Shown here piece by piece: positions 23,601 to 33,335 of a DNA stretch of 64,000 nt. Made by a program: the position numbers and the translations under genes. The notes below the pieces were generated by a model that was given only the letters and a program-made list of their open reading frames with translations, did no database searches and had not been told where the DNA came from. Positions within the stretch are counted from its first letter, which is position 1. Every line of letters starts with the position of its first letter. Origin of the DNA: JAYFQE01 sp034927345 (GTDB taxonomy: Bacteria; Bacillota; Clostridia; Saccharofermentanales; UBA5734); NCBI GenBank assembly GCA_034927345.1, contig JAYFQE010000001.1, forward strand, positions 62,001-126,000. Reading direction: 5' to 3'.

Positions 23601-26600
23601 ACAGATAATAAGTGCCGGCATTCAAGGAGGTAGCGGTGATGCCGGTCCATTCTGCGCCGCCGCTGTTGGCATTCACGGCGCTGTAATAATAGGTTACCGC
23701 GCCGCTGCCTGGGTTCGCGCTGATGGATGGTATGGACACCGTATCGTTATAGGTGTAACCGGCCATATTGACTGTGGAGGTGAAATTGGCCTTGCTGACT
23801 GTAAACGGCACTGCCGCCGTGATGCAGCCGGTATAATCATCGGTTTCCGCAATGACGGCATACAGATAGTAGGCGCCGGCGTTTAAGGAGGTGGATGTGA
23901 TGCCGGTCCATTCCGTGCCGCCGTTGTTGGCATTCACAACGCTGTAATAATAAGTTACCGTGCCGTTGCCCGGATTAGAACTGACGGACGGCGTTGAAAC
24001 GGTATCGCCGTAAGTATAGCCGGCCATGGAGGCGGCGGCGGTCAGCGTCGTTTTAGTGGCGATGGCCGTGCTTTCGCTGATTAACCCGGACAGAACATAG
24101 TTGGTCTCCTTGACACGGGCAAAAAAGTAATAGGTGGTTCCGTCATCCAAGCCGGTGAAAGCCGTCGATGTCTGCCAGCCGGCGGAAGGCGCGGTATTTA
24201 TTGCGCTGCAGGCGTACTCAACGGTTTGGCCGGATATGGTCTGCGCGAGGACCGTTATGGACGAATCGGTCCGGCTGCTCAGTTCCGGCGCTGAGGCTTC
24301 TGTGCCGGAATAATCATATTTGGCAATGATGAGATTGCCGGAAATAAGTTTCGCGTCATAACTGCCGATATTCGAGGCCGTAAAATGCCCTGTACCGGAG
24401 ATATCTCGTACAACGACATCTCCGAGAGTGATCGGCGACCAGCCGCAGCATACCGTGATGCTGCCGCCACTGTAATAGGTGGGCGTCGCGGCGGCACTTC
24501 TGCCCCAAACGGTACCTTTCATGGCTTCATAAAGACCTGCAAGGCCTCCGGTAACCGCTGGCTTACCGCTCAGATAGAGATTGCCATTGCCGGCGTTGCA
24601 GATGCCAAATCCGGTGCTGGCGGTATTGGAGATTGTACCGCCGGATACATTCACTGTACCCGTGTTGTTATAAACGGTGTAATTGCCTGATCCGGAGACT
24701 GTACCGCCTGATATGCTCACCGTACCCGAATCATTATATATGGTGCAATAAGACGCGGCTGAGATTGTGCCGGCTTTAACATTGACGGCACCGGTTCCGT
24801 ACACATAGAGGGTCTGGTAGTAGTATGAACCGCCTACGATCGTCAGATTCGTATCGTCGATGGTCAGCGAACCTGAAGAAATGAATATATAGTAGCTCAG
24901 GGTCAGTTTGCGGGCGTTCCCGTCGGTTTTGAGGGTGATATTTTTGGAAATGCTGGGAGCGCTGCTATAAGTTACGTCCTTGAGCAGCTTGATGGTGCCG
25001 CCATTGTAAACATTGTACAGCGCCGCCGAAAACGTTCCGTAGGCCCAGGTGCCCGCCGTTGTTTCGTAAGTCGTCTCATAGCGGGTCCATTTGGCGTAAT
25101 ATTCCTTATTGCCATAATCGGTGCTCGAAATGTAATACGCGGCAGAACCGGTAAATTCGGTATTATCATACCATCCGTCGAAATAATAGGCCGGATCTTT
25201 GTTGGTCAGTTTGTATGAATCGGGCAGATAGAATGAGGTCCCGGCCGTATAATTATGGGAATAGACACCGCCGGAAAGCGCGTAGTCGGACATATTCATC
25301 GTCACGCCGCTGCCGGCATGTAGCGTGATCGTATAGGCATTTTTACGGGCATAGACGGTACAGGTGGCCGTAACATCGCTGCTGCCTTCGCCATAGCCGG
25401 GTACGGTGGCCGTGATCGTCGTTGTGCCTTCGGATACGTAGGTGAGGACGCCGTCAGAGGAGACGGTAGCGACGTCGGGATCCGATGACGTATAGGCAAC
25501 CGCCGCCTCGCCATCCAGAGCAGGCAGAACAGTAGCTATTAGTTTCTTTGTGGCGTTGTCGTACAAGAAACAACTTGAATAATTGAGCAGCAATGTACGC
25601 GGCGCGGTCACCGGCAGGTTTACGGTTATGCCGGTTATGCTGCCGCCTACTGTAAACGTATAAAAAGCATAATCCCCGTCCCGTGTCCAATCGTCGGAAT
25701 AGGCGTTGAGCAATTCCGTGCTGTTCAGAGCCACCTGGATCGTGTAAGTACCCGGCAGGTAGATGGCGTTTGATAAGGTGAATGATCCGTCGGTTCCTGC
25801 GGTGCAGGCAGAGCGATAAGTCAGCCCCGTTGTGCCGCTGGAATAGGCGCCGGAATAGAGGCGGACATTGTAGTTCTTGCCGTTGTTTAATTCGTTGGCA
25901 TCCCGGACACCGTCACTGTCGTAGTCTTTGAAGATGCTGCCGCCGACTTGGACAGGCGCTGTTTTTATGGCGCAGTTTTGCGTGGATGAATTGGGTTTGG
26001 AGGCAAGTGATCCGCTATTATAGAGGGAATAGGACATGCTCCCGGCGAATGCCGCCGTAGACGAGGAGGAAACGGATACGTCGAAATTCGCCTTAAAGGG
26101 CAGCGAGATATACGCCACTTCGCTGCTGGCGAGCGCTATGCCGCCTGCCGACAGGACTCTGACATTTGTTACCTTGCTCCAGTCTTCGACGGCGGACGCA
26201 TAAGTCAGACCTCCATCTATGCTGTAGGTGATGGCGGCGCCGGACAGAAAACTGCCGGAGAGAACCGGAGCTCCGGTAAGCTTTGCGGCGATGCCCGTCC
26301 CATTGGAGGGCACCGTGATGTTGATGGCGGCATCTTCTACCGTGTTGCCGCTGTCCAGGCCGTTATAAATCGTGAATTTGTAGGTGCCTGTAGAATTGTA
26401 CTGATAGGATTTAGCGGTGCCGGAACCATTCTCGAATGTCGAGGTCAGGCTGCCGGAGAGGCTGATGACCTTTGCGGCGTTTTGCGTGGCGGTCGGCGAA
26501 CTATAAAACCGGGTGAACGTCTCGGTGGTATTCCCGTCGTTGTCAAAGTCGAACAGGTCATATAGCAGATAAGGGGCGTAACTGTTTCCTGTGCTGAACG

Positions 26601-29112
26601 GATAGACGGTACTCTCGGTAGTCATGCATAAAGCAGACGGGACATAAAGTCCTGTCTTGACCTCCGCGGTGTCTACAGTGGGACCGAGTGAGAAATAGAC
26701 ATTATGCGTGTCGTTCGACTTGTGGTCGACACCGTCCGTATATTGGATTTTATAGAGCGTATAGGTTCCGGAAGGTACTTTGTAAGCATAGCTGCTTGTA
26801 CCAAGGTTCGTTTCAGAACCTACCGTGATCGGCCGGGAGGTGATCGTATAGGCGCTGCCGGTTACGCCCCAGGAAGCAGGCGGCGTATAGGATTGGAATT
26901 CATAGCCCGATGGCAGCAGAAAATAAAAACACATATTTTTCAACTGACCGTAATACGATGGCAAAAAATAAAAGGAATACTGCGTGCCTTTGTCCATGCC
27001 GCTTGATGTGCCGCTCAGGCCAATATACCATGGTGTGATCGCCAGCGTTGTGCGCGGGTAGAAAGAAGTCGTGGACATCTTTGTCCAAGTGGAGGCGCCG
27101 TAAGTTTGCTCGCCCATTGTAGCCGACAGGATCTTCGAGCAAATATTACAGGCTGAACCGTCCAGGTTGTTGGCGTTATAGCAGTACGCGTTGCGAATGG
27201 CGGTGATGCCGTAGGCGGATGGCCCAAGTCGGTCGTAGGTTGCGCAGATAGAGGTGAAGTAGTCGCCGTTATCCAGCGACAAGGTAGGGTCTAAAGAAGT
27301 TAAATAGGCGTGACCGTCAGTTTTCACCGTTCCGGCGCTCGCGTCGTAATAAGCATACGTCACGTCGGCCGTAGTCGGGTTTGTCCCGGAAGACGACAGA
27401 TTAAACACCAGCTTGTAACAATGAATGTTCGCCGAGAGGTCTATCGCATTGTCACCGGAGTAACCGCCGGTATACGCCACTTTGATATTCGTCAGTTCAT
27501 TTCCGGTCAGATTGTATAAACTGGAATAAAGATACTGGTTATCTGCGGCCGGCATCAGGTAATATTCTGTGTTAACCGATGTATAGCTGTAAGACATAGT
27601 CGGATAGACATAGTCGTTGATGTTGTAATTCCGGAAGTTATAACTGACCGTGTTATAACTCAGGCCATTGTACCCGGCATATTCCATCAACGTATATTTG
27701 CTGTCGCCGGCTCCGGCGACGATCTTCGGCGTACAGCCGGGCGTATAGGTTCCAGCCGCCGTGTTGCCGGGGAAGCGGAACCAGATGGCGCCCATACTGT
27801 TGTCGTACAAGTAGAAAATCTGGTAATTCGTCGATAGGGTCAGAGCGTGAGAAGCCGATAGTACATAGACAAGACCGTGCATCTGGCCGGCTGTGCCATA
27901 TGTGGCGCCGCTGTCTGTGGTGAAGGTCAGGTCGGTTTTATAGGTGACCGTTCCGTTTGTAAACGCGTAGGAGTCGCCCGGCGATAGAGCGACGAACGTT
28001 TGATCGCTGGTGTAATAACCAGGCGTCGCATTATCGGGGATAGGAACTGTGATCGTCAGCGAGTCGTAGTCGTAATGGTTGGGGTAGTTGATATAAAAAT
28101 GCTCGTAATCTTTAACATAATAATAGTCTGTGGTTTTCAAATCCACATTCTGGTTGGCCGTGTCGGAATAGGGGATATAATAGGCGCTGTTGGCAAGCGT
28201 GGGATTTGAGGTAATGGCGATGGAATCTGATGCCGTGCCCATTTGTGTATCGCCGTCATAAACAACCGCCGTCACCGTGCAGGTCTGGCCGGTCTTCAGC
28301 TTGTAGGTCGGCAAGAGGGAAATATTGAAACCAACGGCGCTGATGCCGGTATTGAACAGATAGGTGAGGGTCGTGCTGCCGTCCGACTCCGACTTTGAGC
28401 TAACGCTTTGTATATAACTCGACAGCGTGGCATTCGAAGCCGTAGGATACGAGGACAGTGTAATGCCCTTGGGGATGGATACGACAAGTTTCGGCGTGCC
28501 GGCAAAACCGGTCGGGTTTAAATTCAGCGTGAGACTGTATGTTGAATTGTTCAGGTTTACGCTGTGGGGGCTTGCATCCGTAAAGGTGTCGTTGACAGCG
28601 GTAATGACGGTTACAGAAGGTGATGATTTCAGCAAAACGCCGGAAAGGAGTGATTTCGTAACCGGCGGCAGGAAGTAGTCGACCTGAGCAAGGAAATCGG
28701 TCATATCGCTGAAACAATAGCGATTCTCATCGTCTCCCGCGGGGACCGGCTTGAAGTAATAGGTGTTTTCTTTTGCCAAAACAAAATCTGCCGCGTCCTG
28801 GTCGCCATATACGGTGCCTTCGGCATCTTGATAGCCATAGTAAGCCCAGGATACCGATAAGGTGTATTCGTTGTTCTTTTGATCATAAGCGGTGAGGCTG
28901 TTTGTCGCGGTGAGCAGATCCAGCATATCCGAAAGGCCGGTCAGCTCTTTGTCGCCTTCCGCATAAGTCCAGTGCAAGGTGTCCAGGCTGTCCGACGGCG
29001 CTGTCAAGGTAATCTGACTGCTGTCCGGATCCACCTCATACGCCAGTACATTAGTGGGTAGAAGGGAAAAAACCATGCAGACAACCAAGATCAAGGAAAA
29101 AATTTTTCTCAT
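20647..29112 (-). CDS. Giant multidomain repeat surface protein (adhesin-like)
   Basis: About 2,821 residues. It starts with a signal peptide (MRKIFSLILVVCMVFSLLPT, then NVLA). The first ~1,050 residues are Ser/Thr/Tyr-rich beta-type repeats. Then, approximately: an SdrD B-like domain (1054-1170, FKDYDSDGVRDANE), a Big_2 Ig-like domain (1174-1260), an InlB_B/Flg_new-type repeat (1261-1344, FDGWYDN...YYAKW), a parallel-beta-helix-like segment (1345-1600, SISGGTVSG repeats), an FN3-like module, two 87-residue repeats, a YDG/MBG-type stretch, and 155-residue tandem repeats. It ends CPFPWWILLLLLIP plus a Lys/Arg tail, a membrane anchor without LPxTG. Start 29112 has AAAGG 13 nt upstream; ATGs at 29124 and 29139 are alternatives. 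Attachment is inferred. Confidence 0.88.
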   Translation of the reverse strand: MRKIFSLILVVCMVFSLLPTNVLAYEVDPDSSQITLTAPSDSLDTLHWTYAEGDKELTGLSDMLDLLTATNSLTAYDQKNNEYTLSVSWAYYGYQDAEGTVYGDQDAADFVLAKENTYYFKPVPAGDDENRYCFSDMTDFLAQVDYFLPPVTKSLLSGVLLKSSPSVTVITAVNDTFTDASPHSVNLNNSTYSLTLNLNPTGFAGTPKLVVSIPKGITLSSYPTASNATLSSYIQSVSSKSESDGSTTLTYLFNTGISAVGFNISLLPTYKLKTGQTCTVTAVVYDGDTQMGTASDSIAITSNPTLANSAYYIPYSDTANQNVDLKTTDYYYVKDYEHFYINYPNHYDYDSLTITVPIPDNATPGYYTSDQTFVALSPGDSYAFTNGTVTYKTDLTFTTDSGATYGTAGQMHGLVYVLSASHALTLSTNYQIFYLYDNSMGAIWFRFPGNTAAGTYTPGCTPKIVAGAGDSKYTLMEYAGYNGLSYNTVSYNFRNYNINDYVYPTMSYSYTSVNTEYYLMPAADNQYLYSSLYNLTGNELTNIKVAYTGGYSGDNAIDLSANIHCYKLVFNLSSSGTNPTTADVTYAYYDASAGTVKTDGHAYLTSLDPTLSLDNGDYFTSICATYDRLGPSAYGITAIRNAYCYNANNLDGSACNICSKILSATMGEQTYGASTWTKMSTTSFYPRTTLAITPWYIGLSGTSSGMDKGTQYSFYFLPSYYGQLKNMCFYFLLPSGYEFQSYTPPASWGVTGSAYTITSRPITVGSETNLGTSSYAYKVPSGTYTLYKIQYTDGVDHKSNDTHNVYFSLGPTVDTAEVKTGLYVPSALCMTTESTVYPFSTGNSYAPYLLYDLFDFDNDGNTTETFTRFYSSPTATQNAAKVISLSGSLTSTFENGSGTAKSYQYNSTGTYKFTIYNGLDSGNTVEDAAINITVPSNGTGIAAKLTGAPVLSGSFLSGAAITYSIDGGLTYASAVEDWSKVTNVRVLSAGGIALASSEVAYISLPFKANFDVSVSSSSTAAFAGSMSYSLYNSGSLASKPNSSTQNCAIKTAPVQVGGSIFKDYDSDGVRDANELNNGKNYNVRLYSGAYSSGTTGLTYRSACTAGTDGSFTLSNAIYLPGTYTIQVALNSTELLNAYSDDWTRDGDYAFYTFTVGGSITGITVNLPVTAPRTLLLNYSSCFLYDNATKKLIATVLPALDGEAAVAYTSSDPDVATVSSDGVLTYVSEGTTTITATVPGYGEGSSDVTATCTVYARKNAYTITLHAGSGVTMNMSDYALSGGVYSHNYTAGTSFYLPDSYKLTNKDPAYYFDGWYDNTEFTGSAAYYISSTDYGNKEYYAKWTRYETTYETTAGTWAYGTFSAALYNVYNGGTIKLLKDVTYSSAPSISKNITLKTDGNARKLTLSYYIFISSGSLTIDDTNLTIVGGSYYYQTLYVYGTGAVNVKAGTISAASYCTIYNDSGTVSISGGTVSGSGNYTVYNNTGTVNVSGGTISNTASTGFGICNAGNGNLYLSGKPAVTGGLAGLYEAMKGTVWGRSAAATPTYYSGGSITVCCGWSPITLGDVVVRDISGTGHFTASNIGSYDAKLISGNLIIAKYDYSGTEASAPELSSRTDSSITVLAQTISGQTVEYACSAINTAPSAGWQTSTAFTGLDDGTTYYFFARVKETNYVLSGLISESTAIATKTTLTAAASMAGYTYGDTVSTPSVSSNPGNGTVTYYYSVVNANNGGTEWTGITSTSLNAGAYYLYAVIAETDDYTGCITAAVPFTVSKANFTSTVNMAGYTYNDTVSIPSISANPGSGAVTYYYSAVNANSGGAEWTGITATSLNAGTYYLYAVIEQTANYNAYTTAATKFTVSPKSVTVIWSGNAASYIYDSTNRGSSITAKYVDADGDNVNLAVTFTYSGNASDFAAAGTYTATASMITADGNYTLTNTTKTVTMAQAAVLVTANDNTITYGDAAAGAGYTITNGAGSALFGTDTFNNTTQYDFGGYTAGSDAGHYAITVSGLANPNYAIIYAAGTLSVVEASITDETIAEQTAVYTGLPLTIGTIPTGVTVNNQLLTVKYSADEGLTYNLDTAPAFTAKGEYTVYYQLSAPNHTPLTGTIAFTVTRNMTNIITGLSCADVVYGNTPAPAITGADFGAKTVTFAYAGSQNGTYEAWKATNAAGTWWVKATITGTNDYIGADAYASFTVKKAGVNAPSLSDRYYTGSRLTAEVAANALYAVKDNTGGVVTGVYAVTLTLTDPDNYTWGNTDSADLPLSYQIKKADSNIITGLSCADVVYGNTPAPAVTGADFGAKTVTFAYAGSRNGTYEAWKATNAAGTWWVKATIAGTNDYIGADAYVSFTVKKAEVNAPSLSDRNYTGSRLTAEVAANALYTVKDNAGGIEAGAYTVTLTLTDPDNYTWGNTDSADLPLSFKIKKADSNAITGMSCADVIYGKTPAPAITGAVYGADTVTYAFSASKDGEYGLWLENSAPGTYWAKATIPATGSYPEATSMIRFTYQSAETDNVKAGADSGKTEPAAQQNGSIIASINNKTPDLLVVVVSIQCGSSEVAFETLTVAAGTTGSIEFKDLAAGFYNTVISTGDYKDTRMLEVKPGIESQAAFTLQNLNQNTAVEVKEGAPDVAVGNLSGVFANTVEDDNKGITQQDLDSQEPIEIRLVADKVEFVDESEKDQLDALSGSTTIGLYVDLSLYKTVGENTTRLISLNEMLDVAIPIPDEMKGRESTIVVYRIHEGEPQTITTNPNSDGEYLEISEGYVVLHVKNFSIYALGYRPAGCPFPWWILLLLLIPAAGGLYGYKRKQKQKRAKNVAEPAH
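21809..22750 (-). repeat. 465-bp tandem repeats within the surface protein gene
   Basis: The anchor GACA[G/T]GCCGGTGATG recurs at 21809, 22274 and 22739, exactly 465 bp (155 codons) apart. The intervening units are nearly identical, differing by scattered substitutions. Each encodes a unit with ITGLSCADVVYGNTPAPA, FTVKKA and NYTWGNTDSADLPLS. Confidence 0.9.
23520..24040 (-). repeat. 261-bp tandem repeats within the surface protein gene
   Basis: Two 87-codon units, marked by CCGGCCAT at 23759 and 24020 (period 261 bp), encode MAGYTY-D-TVS..S.NPG.G.VTYYYS..NAN.GG.EWTGIT and LNAG.YYLYAVI segments. Confidence 0.85.
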
Positions 29113-29139
29113 GGCGATGGCCATACCTTTCCGCTGCAT

Positions 29140-29474
29140 TTCAAGGCAAAAAAGAGATAGACCTATGCCTTTGATGCAGTCTGTTGAAATTTACTCAAGC
29201 TGCTTTTGCAAGTATTACATAATGACTTGATAGCAATAATCTTTCTATATGTAAAAGTATATGATAATGAAGCAAATTGCAACAATTTCGCCGATGAATT
29301 GTAAATTATTTTTACCGTGAAGATGCGAATCACTAGTAAAAAATCGTTTTGGCATGTGAGGACTTGCACACTGATTTATGTTAATATTGATATGATTAAT
29401 CATCTAGTTTACCGAATAGGGCGATATAACATAATGGATCAATAGCAACACTGATCACAAAGCGAGGTGTTTCT
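29140..29474. other. Divergent intergenic region with a 12-bp palindrome
   Basis: 335 bases between the giant surface gene and the frameshifted gene at 29475. It is AT-rich and contains the perfect palindrome ATGATTAATCAT at 29392-29403, a possible regulator site. No -35/-10 pair with good spacing was clear. Confidence 0.5.
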
Positions 29475-31552
29475 ATGAAAAAGCTCTTGAAACGACGTTG
29501 GATCATTCTTGCAGCCTGCGGGCTGATATTGCTGGGTTTGGCGGCAATGCTTATTTCCATGTCGTTGACGCCGGATAAACCGGACAGTCAACAGGTTATT
29601 GCTTATGTTCAAGGGCAATATCCCGAGGGCGTTGATTTTGCCGAGATATCCGCAGGTGATGAAATAGACGGACAAAGCCATTACGATGACTACAGCCATG
29701 AAAACGATCCGGCATCATCCGCCCCGGTGTAAAGCCTGGCGTCGATCTGGCTGAAATCGTCCTTCCAGAACTCTATATCATTGATCCTAAAGTGGAAAGC
29801 CCTCGCTTTACCGGCGAATCGTTCACACTCGCCTGGAAATATACCGGCGGCAGAACGGTGACATATGATGTTTCCTTCAGTATCGACCAAGGAGAGAGCT
29901 TCCAAAAACTCGCGAAAGGCCTGTCCACAGAAAATTATCAGCTGACTTTCCCGGACACACCGTCTGAGCATTGCCTGCTGCGCGTTTCAGCGATGCTGGG
30001 GGACATGATTTATAAGATTGCCGACACCTCGGAATTTATTCTCGCGGCCGCGCCGGAACTCGCGCCGGCTCCCATCGCGAATTATGTCGATCCGCAGGTA
30101 AAATACATCAACATACCGGGTCTGCGCATCAACAGCGAATCCGGGCTTCCGGTGTGGTTCAAAGCGGATAACCAGGCCGCGACTGCCGAAAAACTGATTT
30201 GGCAGTTATCCAAAGTACCGTTTCTGGGAACTGCCGAAAGCTTCGGCCAGGAAACCGGCATTCTGGCCAGCGGCGAAATCGACAAAACCGGCGGTGAATT
30301 TTCACTTGATCTGAAGGCGCTTTGCGAGGAACTGTCGAAAACCGACGCCGAGAGGGGTGCCGGCAAACCGTTTCTGCCCAAACAAAGCATTTATGAGCTT
30401 TATCTACGCGCGGTGCCGTTGGACGGGAAAGGCCAATGCATAGGCGATCCCGGCCGGGGGCTCTATTTCCTCTACGGCGAGACAGATATCGTTAGCAATC
30501 TGCAATCTGCTTCTTCAAATGAATTTCAGCATAGAACATGACGGCGATTTTATACTGCCTTATGGGGAGCACATTAAAAAGTACGACTGGACGCGCGATC
30601 AGTATCAGGCTCTTTTGGACAAAATGCTGCCGCCGGGCGCGGTGATCCATTATATTAAAGCCGAACCGGGTTTCTGGGATGAGTTTTCAGCCTGCTGAAG
30701 GCCATTTACACCGGCGTATCGAACGCCTATGCCGATACAAAGACTTCTGTCGTATCGTTAGTGGATTATATCCCGTTCATCGGCGATGATGCGCGGTCAT
30801 ACTTAAAAAAGGCGGCGGCATACGCCATCGATTATGGATTAGCTTCCATCGGTCTTCCGCCCAGCCTGCCCAACATCGATCAGCTGGCCGAAGGCGGAAT
30901 GGATTACCTCACGAAAGTTGCCGTCGACGAGGCGCTGCAAGCCGCCGGCGTACCGGCGGACAGCCCGGCTGCGGCCGAGATCACAGAGGAAGTGCGGCAG
31001 AAAGTGGCGGACGGATTATCATCCGAACTGGAAAAAGCCATATTGGCGCAACAGCAGAATCCGCTGCACACAAGCTTCCTTCGCCTTTACACGAAGAAAC
31101 TCTACGAGCCGGCGTATGTCGATGTGTTCCTCTGCAATTATTCCAAAACGCGGATAACCCGCGCCGGAAAATTATTCTTTAGCTCCGGCAATAGCTTTGA
31201 CATTTATAAGACAAGCTGTGTCAGCATTCCGCCGCTAAATCCCGGAGAGCATACGACCGTACGCGTCTACCTCGATCATTTGCGTAATAAATATGACGGC
31301 TATAATCAATACTTTGACGCGATATATAACGGAAAATCCGGCAAGCCATACCGGATGACCCTTTATGCCCAGTTTGAGCTCCCAGATGTAAAACAAGCGG
31401 CAAAAGAACAGGGTATCGCATCTGCGCCGCTGCCCTATGTGACTGAATTTACATACGATCATCAAGCATACCGTTACGAACGCGATTTTATTCCGGCCGA
31501 ACCGGTTTTTGATTCGGATTGGACGCCGAACGCGCAGGATTATTTAGATTAA
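29475..31552 (+). pseudogene. Frameshifted membrane-anchored protein gene (three indels)
   Basis: The original product would be about 690 residues. It starts MKKLLKRRWIILAACG with an N-terminal membrane anchor behind GAGGTG. Frame 1 stops at 29732. Sequence continues in another frame (RPGVKPGVDLAEIVLPEL) as if one G were lost at about 29710. The next break, at 30496-30509, is a tandem 7-nt duplication (CAATCTG twice); removing one copy gives a continuous SNLLLQMNFSIEHDGD. The third, at 30684-30687, is one T missing from a T-run (WDEF-FSLLKAIYTG). The last part runs to 31552 and ends in an Asp/Tyr-rich tail. I do not recognise the family. The position suggests a secreted partner of the giant surface protein. 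Confidence 0.75.
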
Positions 31553-31884
31553 ATTCCGCCGCCTTTGAGCAGCCGGCCAGACCGCGACGCGGAGATCATC
31601 CCTTAAAAGCCTGTGGGGAAATGAAGATGTATTAATTATCTGCGTCTCGCTTCCACGGCGGTAAAGCCGATTGTAAAATAATTTTTACAGACCGGAATGG
31701 TTGACGGCGATAGCATTTAATATTATTATGACAGTGAACGCTTTCGCTTATATTTTTATTACAGTTTAGGCCCATATTGATATATCAATAAATAATTTAC
31801 TGTATGTCGATTTATATCGACGATACATATGTAAAAACAAAATGGCATGATAACGGATGAACATCCGGTGAAGGAGAGGCTTCT
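31553..31884. other. Intergenic region with inverted repeats before the ABC operon
   Basis: 332 bases without a gene. At 31801-31827 TGTAT-G-TCGAT / ATCGA-C-G-ATACA forms an imperfect palindrome with perfect core GTCGAT-N4-ATCGAC, and TTGATATATCAA lies about 20 nt before it. It ends 57 nt before the first ABC gene and could be an operator. Confidence 0.5.
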
Positions 31885-32685
31885 ATGCTCTTTGAATTTT
31901 GTAAAATTATAAAAAGAAAAGTAAGTTTGTTTTGCGCGGGAGGCCTCTTCTTTTCGATGATCATTTATACGTTATTATTAATTTATGGCACAATTGATTT
32001 GAATTCCGAGTACATCAGAGCCGGATTGCCGTTGATTGACACTCGGCTCAGTTTCTATTTTTATCCCAGTGAATTCGCCGCCCGAGTTCCCGATCCGTAC
32101 TACAATATTTATACTTTATTGCACGCTTTTTTTCTTATACCCATCTTATTAACATTTGTCGGCGCGACATCATTTAATGATGATCATCAAGCGAATTTAA
32201 TCAATCAACTGGCGTCTAAAAAAGGCATGGCGGTTTATCTGCTTCATAAAATGATGATTTGTTTTTTGTCCGGCTTTATTCTGGTATGGCTCTCAATTAT
32301 TTTTCAAGCGCTTTTTGCTTCGTTGCTGGTTCGGATGATCAATAATAATGTCGTCCGATATTTTAGTCCGGCTTTATCAGAAATAACGGCAATCCTTATA
32401 TCCGCAATAAAAATAAGTCTCTATTATGCATGTGTCATGCTTTTTTCTGCTTCGGTTGGTTTATTTACTGCCAGAGTAAAATACTTGCCGTATTTCATTC
32501 CATTAATCTTATCAACATTATTGACCTTTTCGTTTCCCAGAATTCCGCTCGCATTAGCTTTTTCTTACAGTGGTTATAGAAACAAGTCACAGATGTTGTT
32601 ATATATTGTTGTATCGGCGCTTGCTGTTCTATCGGTATTATTTAATTTAATTTATATCAGATCAACCCGCAAGAGGCTGATCTGA
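31885..32685 (+). CDS. ABC transporter permease-like membrane protein 1
   Basis: 266 residues with six predicted TM segments: near 20-40, a long extracytoplasmic loop with YIRAGLPLIDTRLS and FYPSEFAARVPDP, then pairs near 95, 135, 180, 205 and 245. The layout fits an ABC-2-like permease but no family motif is clear. GGAGAGG precedes the ATG. Its stop overlaps the next start by one base (TGATG). First of four coupled genes. Confidence 0.7.
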   Translation: MLFEFCKIIKRKVSLFCAGGLFFSMIIYTLLLIYGTIDLNSEYIRAGLPLIDTRLSFYFYPSEFAARVPDPYYNIYTLLHAFFLIPILLTFVGATSFNDDHQANLINQLASKKGMAVYLLHKMMICFLSGFILVWLSIIFQALFASLLVRMINNNVVRYFSPALSEITAILISAIKISLYYACVMLFSASVGLFTARVKYLPYFIPLILSTLLTFSFPRIPLALAFSYSGYRNKSQMLLYIVVSALAVLSVLFNLIYIRSTRKRLI

Positions 32686-33335
32686 TGAAACCGGGCCTGG
32701 GCAGAATTATTGCCGCCGGATTCAAAAGACCGGCTCTTGTCGTGGGATTATGTCTGGAAATAGTTGTTTTGATATCTCCGGCTATTTATTTATATGGTAA
32801 AGAAGCTCCGACGGATATAGCCATGATGTCGATGTTTCTTGGCCCGTTATATTTGATGATGAATTCGGTTCTCAAGGATATTCAGAACCACCTGCAAATG
32901 AGAATTCGATTCGTTCGCCTCCAGCGGATTTTGATGATTAATATGATCAGTGGCGTATTAGCCGGCATATTGGCGATCAATGCGACATCAGTTTATCTTA
33001 TTCGTTTTATACTGGCCGGATATACCGTTTCTTGGCAAGAATATCTCGGGTATTTCATTTTTGAATTTTCATATCTGTTTTTAGTCGGAACCATACACAA
33101 TTTTTCCTGCGAACTGTGTGGAACAAGATTGCCGGCCTTCGGTTTTACCCTATTTCTGATTATTGGTGAATATGTCTCAGCCTCGTTTCCGAATTTATAT
33201 CGGTTCATTTTTGCATATCAGGCTGTTTATAGCGCTTTGAAGCAAGGTGATTTGACCGTTTACCTGTTCTTTTTTCTTTTTTCCGAGCTGCTGTTGATTC
33301 TAAGCACATTTGTCAGCCGTGAGGTGATCAAATGA
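32685..33335 (+). CDS. ABC transporter permease-like membrane protein 2
   Basis: 216 residues, about six TM segments, with a positively charged loop RIRFVRLQRILM between TM2 and TM3. I do not recognise a specific family. It overlaps both neighbours (TGATG before, ATGA after), so it is translated with them and presumably forms part of the same membrane complex. Confidence 0.65.
   Translation: MKPGLGRIIAAGFKRPALVVGLCLEIVVLISPAIYLYGKEAPTDIAMMSMFLGPLYLMMNSVLKDIQNHLQMRIRFVRLQRILMINMISGVLAGILAINATSVYLIRFILAGYTVSWQEYLGYFIFEFSYLFLVGTIHNFSCELCGTRLPAFGFTLFLIIGEYVSASFPNLYRFIFAYQAVYSALKQGDLTVYLFFFLFSELLLILSTFVSREVIK

Noticed and set aside
22312..23886. 524-codon plus-strand open frame
   Set aside because: It lies antisense to the giant surface protein, has no ribosome site and a low-complexity Arg/Gly/Val composition. 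It arises from the GC-biased repeats on the other strand.
21809..24040. Regularly spaced repeats resembling a repeat array
   Set aside because: The units are 465 and 261 bp, coding and in frame, with no short repeat/spacer pattern, so this is not a CRISPR array.
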